64,000 nt of DNA, from positions 34,248,001-34,312,000 of the forward strand of contig CM065818.1 in the NCBI GenBank assembly GCA_033398695.1, written 5' to 3'. Both the position numbers and the translations under genes were made by a program. Positions 55,332 through 64,000 of the stretch are shown here, in pieces (position 1 is the stretch's first letter; each line of letters starts with the position of its first letter). The stretch is from Orobanche coerulescens. Its lineage: Eukaryota > Streptophyta > Magnoliopsida > Lamiales > Orobanchaceae. The notes under the pieces were generated by a model. That model had not been told where the DNA came from. It worked only from the letters and a program-made list of their open reading frames with translations, and made no database searches.

Positions 55332-56494
55332 TACTTCTTATCCTTCCTCAGTAGGTTAGTCATTGGTTGCACAATTTTGGAAAATCCTTCCACGAACTGT
55401 CGGTAGTAACCCGCTAGGCCGAGGAAACTATGAACTTCCTTCACATTCTTCGGAGGTAGCCAATATCGAATGGCTTCTGTCTTCTGTGGGTCCACTCTCA
55501 CTCCTTCGGCTGATATCACATGCCCAAGAAAGATAACTTCAGGCATCCAGAATTCACATTTAGAAAACTTCCCATAAAGCTGTTCCCGCCTCAACGTATC
55601 GAGAACTTGGTGGAGATGATGTTCATGCTCTTTGTGGTCGCGAGAGTAAATCAGAATGTCGTCAATAAAAATGACTACAAAGCGATCTAGATAGTTAATA
55701 AAAACTCCATTCATCAACTCCATGAATACCGCTGGTGCATTAGTCAATCCAAATGGCATCACCACGAACTCATAATGCCCATAGTGAGTACGGAAGGCTG
55801 TCTTCGAGATGTCAGACTCTCGAATCCTCAACTGATGATAACCAGATCTCAAGTCGATCTTAGAAAACACAGCAGCTCCTTGAAGCTGATCCAATAAATC
55901 ATCAATACGAGGCAAAGGATATTTGTTCTTGATGGTTACCCTATTCAGCTCACGGTAATCAATACATAAACACAGAGATCCGTCCTTCTTTCGTACAAAT
56001 AACACTGGTGCTCCCCAAGGGGACACACTAGGTCGAATATAGCCCTTTTCAGTCCACTCCTCAAGCTGGTTCTTCAACTCCTGCATCTCAGTCGGAGCCA
56101 TACGATACGGTGCTTTTGAAAGTGGGGATGTACCTGGCTCTAACTCAATAATAAACTCCACGTCACGATGAGGAGGTAAGCCTGGCAACTCGTCTGGAAA
56201 TACGTCTATGTAGTCTCGGACTACCAGAATATTGGCCAATTCGACTGGTCGGTCTGTTGTTTTGGTCATGTAGCACCAATAACCAATATACCCTTGATTA
56301 AGCAGTTTCACTGTCTTCATAGTGCTGATGACTCTCCCGGAACAGCTGGGATTATCACCTCGAAAATTACACTCGAATCCATCATCAGATGTGACGGTTA
56401 CCATCCGCTTGCGGACACTAAGTATGGCATCATGACGATCCATACAATCGATACCCAAGATTACATCATTCTGATAAGAAGCGGATGGAGGCAC
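55332..56494 (-). pseudogene. Element B RT and protease remnant
   Basis: An open frame of about 388 codons: [16 protein letters not shown] (after the protease), [70 protein letters not shown], the catalytic [12 protein letters not shown] and [19 protein letters not shown]. The frame meets F at 55331. The protease active-site motif is absent: only about 35 residues separate the last zinc-knuckle region from DVILG, against about 140 in D. RT catalytic residues are intact. Confidence 0.9.
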
Positions 56495-57650
56495 ACGGTC
56501 CTGGACAACAGACTGATTTGGAGTATGAGACGCTACTGGTTCACGTCCGGGACCATTTCTAGAGAAACGAGCACGATGCCAATTCTTCCCACAAGTATGG
56601 CATGCGACGGCCGGCTTCGGGCATTTGGAGCTGACGTGCCCCTGGTCTCCGCAGTTATATCACACAACAGATGAGGGGACCGCTCGAGAGTGCGATCCGG
56701 CTGGCTTCGACACCATGGGTGGTCAATCAGAAGGGTTTGGAAATGACTGGGGCTTCCTGAATGTCCTGTTACTCTCCCTGGTTACTGTTCCGAGATCTTT
56801 TGTTGTTGGGCTGTGGTTGCTTCTTAGAAATCTCCTTCGCGGTGAGCTCGTATTCCAGAGCTTTCTCAATGAACTCCGACAGGGTCGTATAGTGGTGATT
56901 CAACAGCTACATTCTCATTCGGGGTTTAAGCCTCTTGAGAAAATACTTGATTTTATCAGACTCCGTTCGGACAATCGACGAGACAAAAGGAAGAAGTGCC
57001 TGAAATTTCTCAGCGACAGATAGTACATCATCATCCTCGGATGGGTCCGGGTTTAACAATTCCGACAGTTTGGCCTCATGGATTGGCCCTGGATAGTAAC
57101 GGTCTAGCACGAGGTTTTTAAATTCCTCCCAAGTGTAAGCACCATCAACTGGCCTCACTGAAAGCCACCAAATGTGAGCGCCCTTGCTGAGATAGTAAGC
57201 TGCTACGGAGACGCGATTCTCTTCCGGGCAGTCCACCATCTCGAATAGTTTCTCAAAATGCTCGATCTAATGCACAATGTCAGCAGGCTCAGAGGAGCCC
57301 TCAAAGGTCGGAGGTCGCTGGCGAGAGATGTCGCTGATGATCCGACTCACGGGTCCGCCAATCACAGGAGGTAGAGGATGAGGCCCCTGTTGCTGGCCAG
57401 TAGTGGCCCTCTGCATAGCTTCCATTAATTGACCCATCTGGGTCATTTGAGTCATCATGCCCTGCATCACAACGTAAGGATCGACACGCGCATCCTCACG
57501 CCCACCTTGGTGCGATTGGTCCCTAGAAGGCGAACCACTATCTGCGGAACTATGATCTACATTCGCGCGTCTGTTGTCTCGAGGTATCGAGATTCGGCCC
57601 CTTCCGCGGCCTCATCCCCGTATGCCACGACCTCTCAGATTCCTTTCCAT
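56495..57650 (-). pseudogene. Element B Gag
   Basis: Start at 57650 with an RG-rich N-terminus (MERNLRGRGIRG), then a TGA near 57614. It continues with MMQGMMTQMTQMGQLMEAMQ, RQRPPTFEGSSEPADIVH, a TAG near 57268, the core MVDCPEENRVSVAAYYLSKG, HIWWLSVRPVDGAYTWEEFK and FLKRLKPRMRM, a frameshift near 56905, and zinc knuckles near 56590-56660 of which the first has a stop at a cysteine position. Gag binds RNA and builds particles; this copy is broken at five or more places. Confidence 0.85.
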
Positions 57651-58094
57651 ACTGAAAGAATCAATCATAATGATAATCATAAGTACAGTTCAAGATACTA
57701 TTCAAAAGTCATGCTAAGTTAATAGCAAAAAGGAATCACATATTCAAGGAAACAGTTCATAGTTAACTATCGACACCACGAATGTCACACAGAATATTAC
57801 ATCGACGTCAAGTCGAACAATTTTAATCATATAATCCATCCAGCATTTACCTCGAATTATTAATCAGATAAATCCTGCCATAGATTCTCGAAATAACAAG
57901 ATCAACAAAGAGATCCATTCCGATATCAATATCATGCCAGTAATTAAATCATGGCTCGAAGAGTACATACCGTATTTGGCTCGTAGGGTCAGGCGCCTGC
58001 ACAGGTCACACGTGATACGAAGGTCTTTGGATACTAGTTCATTATACAACGACTCTTAAAGAGAAACAAAACAACACTCTCTGATATCATCTAC
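57651..58094 (-). other. Element B leader, primer-binding site and candidate second intron
   Basis: The minus strand has TGATATCAGAGA at 58078-58089, 10 of 12 matches to the usual Met-type primer site, five bases after the LTR. Candidate intron: ATACG/GTATGT at 57970 to GATTCTTTCAG at 57652, 319 bases, ending one base before the gag ATG as in D. Confidence 0.65.
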
Positions 58095-60944
58095 TGTAAC
58101 ACCCCAAAAGACGGCTATTACAGTGCCGTGGACCCCACACTGGGACCCACCAGGCGATATCCAAAATAGGTTAAATAAGTATTATCTTTTTGATACCGAA
58201 CCACAATAATTAGTCACTACTCCGACTAGGAGTTTATTTAATAGTATGGCCAACGGCCTTATGATACACAGGATCCGAAAACACAAGTATAAACCATATG
58301 GAGATGGAAAATACTTAAACATTTATCCAACCAGACAAAAATTTAAATAAGGCAGAATTAAAGTAATATTACACGATTTAAAACATAACCGGACAACAAT
58401 AGACTTGGGCCCCCCGAACTAGTATCCCTTGAACCCTTAGCCGTCAACATGCTCTTCCCGTGCCTTGCCTTTGCCTCGACCTAAAATACAACACAAGTAT
58501 TTCGCCCATAACACAGGGTCAGATATACATGATAATTAATTCTTCCGACATTATACAATTCACATATATAGATCTCAAGGAAACATCCCGACTATTAATC
58601 ATACCCATCGGGCGTATGAAACAATCAGTCACAAACCGTCAAACACATCCAATCATACATGGACTATGAACGATTAACAATATGGCTCAAGATGGACATC
58701 ACAGTACGCCCGATCCGGAAATGTGTCCGTGTACATGTCCACCCCGTATACGGAATCCAGAATATATGTGTGACAATGTACCTAATTAGCCTCACGAACT
58801 ACGTCTCATGTGCACAGTCCAATACGAAAACATCCACGTATGACTATATAAGTGCCCGGCTAAAAATCCTACACAATATCCAATCAGCACGCAGATATGA
58901 TTCCAGAAATGTCACGATACAACATGACAACGAATTTCAACGAAATACATACCCGATTAAGGATCAAGAAAAACTCACCAAAGTGATAATAAGGACCATC
59001 AAGATCAACGATTCAAAGTGACGGACTTGGGAATGCAAATCCCATGATGAACGATGGAACAACGTCAAAGACAATATCGAATTTATATAACATTTCACAA
59101 CCATTTCATACACATGAAATGTATAAACATCACAAGAATCTAATCATCATTATAACCAAGCAAGATAACTTGCCTCGATACGGAGACGAGAAAATCCTCC
59201 CTTGTCGAATCGAACGAACGGTCCTTCCACTAATATTGTTTACTCGAACAATCAACCTTAAACGAAATACATTTTACTCAATAACATATCCGTATATTTA
59301 ATGATATAAAATTAGTGACACGACACCCTACAATTCTTTTAAATCAATTCATCCTTAAAATCGGTTCGCAAGGCAATTACCGAATGTTCGCATGATTCTT
59401 TATAACCAAGGATTTATCAAGAACATGTTAAACAACCACTTATGTTGTCCATAACATCTTATGTAGATTAAACTTTCTAAAAACATTACAATGTTAAAAG
59501 GTAAAAATCTGCACCACTATGTTCATCATCTTATCTAAATTGAATAGTAAGCTTATAAGAAGGTTATATTAGTTATGAGATTACACCATATTTATGAAGA
59601 TTATCAAATCATTCTTACAAAACTAAAAGATCCATTAATATCATTATGAATTCACTATCTTAAGAACACTACTTGATGATCAAACACATTCTTAGGTTAT
59701 TAACACATCCGGTTAATAATAAGTTATTATTGTTCTCATTACTACACTTATCCTTTCTCAAGGTCCTGCTGGGTTGAACATAATGAGATTATAACTCCTA
59801 AGAATTTGAACAAGAGGACATCATCCTACTTCTAACATTGCCAAGTTCTTCCCAAGGTAAGTGAATATCAAACATGGTGTTTATACATTGTATGATAACA
59901 ATTCCATTGATTAAGTCTAACTATGATGAAGCTAACTGATTTATCAAGGTCCTACTGAGATGAATTCATCCAGCAAGGCGAGGATGATGATTATAAACAT
60001 GGTTACTATCATTATAACATTAAGAACTCATCTATTTCAAACCCTCATTTATCATATTCATCAAGAAGTGTGAAGAAGTTTAATTGAAACCATGTTTTAC
60101 TTGATTAATCTAGCTCTAGGTGAAGTGTACTTCATTACTAACATCAACATATGAAAACAATACAGAGAAGAAAGTACAACTACCTCCAGAAACGAAGAAC
60201 AACTTTCAACACCACAAGAAACACACTTCAAGCTCAAGAACGCCTTCTAACTTCGAATCAATGAGTTCCAAACCAAGTTACAAGACTCGAAACCAAGTTG
60301 GAAAAGGCAACTATAGGTCTTAGAAGGTATGAGAGGGAATAAACGAAGAGAAAATCGGGTTGAGGCTGAAGAGAAATGAAAAACAGGCTGGGTCTATTAA
60401 TAGACTGCACAACCTTAACGTATGCTATTTAACAATTTTAACGTACGTTAACGCTACTACGTACGCTAATCTGTAAGAGTTACGTACGTAATCGGCTTAC
60501 AGTGGCTACTGACTTGAATCCGCAGGCCATTAACGCACGGTAATTAAAAGGGTGTTACGCACGCTAATAAAAGTTGACTCTGGCCGACACGACAGCTCAG
60601 ACATCATACAAATGCATGCCAACGGATAACAAGTTCACGTGCTGAAGTCAACTGATGTCAGATTCCTTCTTAACGTATGCAACAGACAACGTATTACGTA
60701 TGTTAAATCACGAGTTTAGCGTACGTTAGTTAAGCTACGTAGCGTACGCTACACCAACAGAAAAAGTTTAAAAATGCAACTCTCCAATTAACATCGAATC
60801 ATCAAGTATGAAATGAAATAACAACGATATGAAGCTCAAATCTATAATACCTCAACATAATACTAAATGCAATGATCCACGATAATCAATTTATCAGAAT
60901 ATACAACGACAGATAAAAATAAAAAATTACAGTCGGATATTACA
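58095..60944 (-). mobile_element. Element B 5' LTR
   Basis: 2850 bp, close match to 7089-9936. Palindrome cluster 60415-60755, TATA-like TATTAATA at 60395-60402 in a 14-base palindrome, candidate intron 60183 to 58481. In its stem 2 one arm is TCATG where the other LTR has TCGTG, a change at a CpG. The frames 58460-58669, 58659-59021 and 59044-59301 copy those of the other LTR. Confidence 0.93.
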
Positions 60945-60949
60945 GTCGA
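60945..60949. repeat. TSD of element B, right copy (gtcga)
   Basis: Matches 7084-7088. Confidence 0.93.
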
Positions 60950-61012
60950 ATGTGATTAGTATCGATCATCTTTCATCATCCTTCGTGCCGACCCTGTGTT
61001 ATGCTCCAAAAC

Positions 61013-62749
61013 CTGAATGCAAAAACAGACATCCACCCCCCGAATACTCGGGGGTTAGCAAAACTCCACTGTTTTGCTAGTGCAAGAACAAAGTGCAAAT
61101 ACGAGCCATACAATTCACATTCCACGAATAACAATAACCAGGAATCCTCAAAGATCCAAACGAAACGAAAAGTACTTCCCGAGGCAAGACTTTGATAAAA
61201 CCTTCCAAAATCCAAATATCATAAATCAATGGAAATAATTTATAAAACGGTTTAGAATGCCATCGAGAGTTTTAATAGAAAACAATTTAGGATTATCAAA
61301 TCCTACTTTTCAAAATCCAAAAGACAAAAGGGGTCACCGCCCCAAAGGTTTACTTTCCGAAAAATGACATTTACCAAACCGTTGGGATTTTAGCCCCAAA
61401 TCCGTAAAATGACTTTTACAAAACCATTGGGATTTTAGCCCCAAATCTCATCAACTCACAGTACACAAGAACGACCACAAGGTTCGTCTCCCAACATCAA
61501 AATCCACAAATTAAGGATTTAAAACAAACAACAAAATACTCTAGTGCCATCCTAGCCAAGTAAGCCAAACGAACAACTTACCTCTTACACACTTAGTCGA
61601 TGCATGCAATCATGAAATCCATTCAAAAGCACTCATTTCCGGAAATGCCATAGTCAAACCACATTTGTAAAATGCACCACAATTAACCGTGGATCCACCC
61701 CTCCGTGGACCCCTACCGAGACCCCGTCGGATCTAACCCATAGTGGTTAAAAGAAAGCTCGCGGATCCACCCCTCCGTGGACCCCTACCGAGACCCCGTC
61801 GGATCTAACCCATAGTGAGCATACACACACACACACGTTACTCATGCAATACTAATATGCTAAGAATGTAAGTTCATCAAGAATACTTACTAGAGATGGC
61901 CACTAATCCGACACCATTATCAAACTCTTCAAAACACAATAATAAGATTAAACACGGAATACACGATTCCATAACTTTTAAACAACAAGGATATCATCAA
62001 AGCCTCCAACGTTCAAAATAATCAAATCATAATCAATTCCCAAAACACAACGTTCACAAAACACACACGCGTTTTGAAAGAGAGCCTTTAACGAGGCCAA
62101 ACCGAAATCTTTTGAAACTTCATTTCAAATAACCAAACAAACATATCAAGAAGACCACCGATCATCATATCCATAAAACGAGAAAAATATGGGCAAGGTA
62201 CTTGCCTCGAATAACCACAACGCGGAGAATCGGCCGAAGTAGGTTGGCACGAACCGACTACGAACTCGCCGACTCCACCGAACGACAATCCACAACAATG
62301 AACTATGAACGAAAACAATAACAACAAAAATGAATTCCAATGTATGACCCAAAGCCGCTGAATTCAAAGAACAAATGACGAAAGTTCAAGGATTTTCTCC
62401 AAAACAGCCAAGAACACGATTCGTCCCGACAAAACACGAAAACAGAATTCCAAGTTGAAATATGGATATATAATCCATAGAATGTGTTTAACAACATCAT
62501 TTAACCACAATCGATCCATCATAAATGGATGAAAAACGAGATCGAGAACAAATCCCCCAAAAAGTCAATTCGAAGGAAATCAAGAAATATACTTCGATTC
62601 GCGAAGAACAATGGATTAAATGATGTTAAACACAAAAATACTACCAAGATTAATCCTACCCATCATGAATTAATCAACAACACGGAACGAATCGGACAAA
62701 AATGCAAAAACCCCCAAATTCACGAAATTAGGGTTCTAAGGAAGATTAC
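61013..62749 (-). other. Candidate leader intron within C LTR
   Basis: Minus strand AATCAAG/GTAATC to TTTTTGCATTCAG/GTTTTGG, 1737 bases. TTAGAACCCTAA follows the donor, as in D. A hairpin CCCCCGA-ATAC-TCGGGGG lies at 61037-61054, before the acceptor; D has CCCC/GGGG in the same place, also followed by GCATTTCAG. Confidence 0.5.
61683..61820 (-). repeat. Two tandem hairpin units in C LTR
   Basis: Unit 1 (61683-61750) is bounded by TTAACC and GGTTAA. Unit 2 (61757-61820) is bounded by GCTC and GAGC (GCTCGC/GTGAGC with one G-T pair). The approximately 55-base cores are identical. The core shares CGACGGGGTCT with CGACGGGATGTCT of D. Confidence 0.75.
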
Positions 62750-62918
62750 CTTGATTCGCTGGATCAAAGGATGATAACGGATGATTGATTGATGTTATGA
62801 ACTCAAGAACTTCGTGGATTTGTTGTCAAACAACATGGCCTCGCCACTCTCGAATCGCCAACCGCGGATAGAAGAGGAAGGAAGTGAGAAATGAATGAAA
62901 ATGTGACTGCTCTGTCAC

Positions 62919-62925
62919 ATTTATA
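62919..62925 (-). promoter_or_regulatory. TATA box of C LTR
   Basis: Minus strand AGTATAAATGTGAC, directly downstream of the palindrome cluster in element sense. Confidence 0.6.
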
Positions 62926-62935
62926 CTGGGCCGGA

Positions 62936-63335
62936 ACTAGCGTGTGCTAGCCTTCCCGGACTAGCATGCGCTATCGGCCGGTATCGGCCGAGTACCTTCG
63001 GCCAGGGCCCGCATGACCCAGCACCACCGACCAAACCTGCCAACCCGACTCCCGCTAGCGTGCGCTACGGCCGGAAGCGCGCTAGGCCGACTGGCCCAAA
63101 GAACCTCGGACTAAAAAGCTCGCCCGTGCAACGTACGCTAGTCGGCCGACGGCGGCGCTACCCTGCCGGTTAGCGTGCGCTACGACCGACGATGGCGTGC
63201 GCTACCTTCCGATCTCGACCGAGTCGAACCTCGTAACCCCACCGCCTGTGCCCGATAAGGCGTTAGGTTAGCCGATAGCGTGCGCTACACTGCCGGTTAG
63301 CGCGCGCAGCCTTCCGGCCATAGCGTGCGCTACGC
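62936..63335. repeat. Palindrome cluster in U3 of C LTR
   Basis: Repeated TAGCGTGCGCTA and variants (TAGCATGCGCTA, AACGTACGCTA, TAGCGCGCGCA) in GC-rich context with many CCGGTT and CCGAC words. These are near-palindromes with a central TG. Confidence 0.82.
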
Positions 63336-63911
63336 CGGTTCCTGCCGCACCTGTCCGGCCGGTGCCCGCAATCGTCCGTCCAGTCCCGCAACCGTCCGGC
63401 CAGTACCCGACCACCAGGGCTCGACGACTCGATTTCCGAAAACGCACGGAACGAACACGATGAAAAGTTCGCGGACGACATCAACGACCCGAAATGAAAA
63501 CATAATACAATAATTAATCATACGCGACCAAGAAACGGGTCGAGACAACAATTACAGATACGGATACCCGTAACTTTTAAGAAATTACAAAATGGCCCAA
63601 AACGCCCGGAAATCACGATACGTGATCGAATAACCAAAACGAAGTTCACAACACGTCTAACGAAGTTAAACGGACTTACAGGAAACTCGAAACAGCAGTT
63701 TCGAACGAGATTCGCAAGAATCGAACTCAAGCGCGGAAAAGTCGCTAAAAAGCACGGAACTCAATCAAACGAAACCAAAACGAACTCGGATGTCAAAAAG
63801 TGCAGAATTAATCATTCTCAGAATGACGAAACGGTCATGAGTGAGTCATCAAAACGGACTTCCGCCGAAAAAAAAAAGAAATCACCGGAAATCGAAATTA
63901 CGGGTATTACA

Positions 63912-64000
63912 TTCAACCCTCCTTAAAAGAAGTTTCGTCCCGAAACTTAAAATAAGTAGGGAGAAGCAATATCCCACCAGGACAACTCAACGAGATACGC
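63912..64000 (-). mobile_element. Element C interior, 3' end: polypurine tract, hairpin and pol tail
   Basis: Minus strand AAGGAGGGTTGAA precedes the LTR (purine-rich, interrupted by TT). The AAGTTTCG/CGAAACTT hairpin (63930-63948) is the same as in D. The remaining 50 bases should be the end of pol but are too short to confirm. Confidence 0.7.

Larger units (their letters stand above)
7089..60944 (-). mobile_element. Element B: Tekay-like gypsy retrotransposon, minus strand, opened by D, E and F
   Basis: Matching LTRs lie at 7089-9936 and 58095-60944 with the same 5-bp TSD outside. Without its insertions B is about 10.5 kb: two 2.85-kb LTRs and about 4.8 kb inside (9937-10806, 46552-47384, 52418-52754 and 55332-58094). 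Gene order on the minus strand is gag, protease remnant, RT, RNase H, integrase, chromodomain-like end, as in Tekay/Del chromoviruses. Pol has several stop codons and lacks the protease active site, so B cannot move on its own. Confidence 0.92.
60950..63911 (-). mobile_element. Element C 3' LTR, truncated at the B insertion
   Basis: Minus-strand LTR beginning TGTAATACCCGTAATTTC at 63911 and running to about 60950. The last 50 bases (GGTCGGCACGAAGGATG on the minus strand) resemble the part after the acceptor in B, D and F, but the usual GGTGTTACA end is missing, and beyond B the sequence is A's gag. So a deletion or recombination joined C's LTR to A near the later target of B. Parts: palindromes 62936-63335, TATAAAT at 62919-62925, donor at 62749, acceptor at 61013, two hairpin units 61683-61820. 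Confidence 0.8.

Noticed and set aside
60976..61215. A 79-codon minus-strand frame first considered as Gag N-terminus of A
   Set aside because: The sequence aligns with LTR sequence near the acceptor and not with Gag, and stop codons separate it from the Gag part at 7083.
62529..62774. An 81-codon Lys/Asn-rich frame in the C LTR
   Set aside because: Composition only. It lies across the candidate donor site on the opposite strand, with no domain.

Overview
The window is repeat-filled plant DNA, judged by the Ty3/gypsy chromovirus (Tekay/Del-like), SIRE/Maximus-like Ty1/copia and Tat/Ogre-like lineages, all typical of flowering plant genomes. I found no host protein gene, rRNA or tRNA gene. 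The species cannot be named from this sequence. Almost every base belongs to an LTR retrotransposon or a remnant of one, and target-site duplications (TSDs) let most insertions be ordered.

Layout. From 1 to 3481 there is the end of a gypsy LTR inserted into the gag of a copia element on the minus strand, whose 5' LTR is 2860-3481. From 3486 to 7083 lies a decayed minus-strand gypsy element (called A), cut by a 608-bp hAT-type MITE at 4040-4647. At 7084 element B is inserted: a minus-strand Tekay-like element running from 7089 to 60944 (TSD gtcga on both sides). B has been opened by three insertions: D (10807-46546, TSD agtgt), a plus-strand Tekay-like element; solo LTR E (47385-52412, TSD atgtt); and solo LTR F (52755-55326, TSD acaag). 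The 3' LTR of D has in turn received two SIRE-like copia elements on the minus strand: G1 (18335-38754, TSD ataaa) and G2 (38797-45014, TSD acgta/atgta). The 3' LTR of G1 contains H (18764-27201, TSD ccttg), a Tat/Ogre-like non-autonomous element. The nest is therefore five levels deep: A, B, D, G1, H. From 60945 to the end there is the LTR of another minus-strand gypsy element (C) and the last bases of its coding side.

State of the genes. D carries the best preserved gag-pol (13113-17734), with one nonsense codon in gag, one frameshift and one nonsense codon in pol. B has lost the protease active-site region. G2 is a G1-like element with a 5.8-kb deletion of all of pol and a 4-bp microhomology at the junction. 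H has gag but no pol, and carries on the opposite strand a separate intron-containing gene with its own TATA box.

Most interesting signal. The gypsy LTR families (B, C, D, E, F) share an architecture that no coding feature explains: a cluster of 12-bp palindromes in U3, a short first exon, a good 5' splice site, an intron-like stretch holding family-specific hairpin modules, a CCC/GGG hairpin, and a pyrimidine-rich 3' splice site, all inside the LTR. In D and C the hairpin module is a tandem repeat in which every unit has its own complementary arms. In B, E and F it is a stem, then CTAATTAG, then a second stem with compensatory changes. The SIRE-like LTRs separately carry a terminal hairpin with a G-tract loop whose arms have changed in a compensatory way between G1 and G2. 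These are sequence observations; their function is inference.
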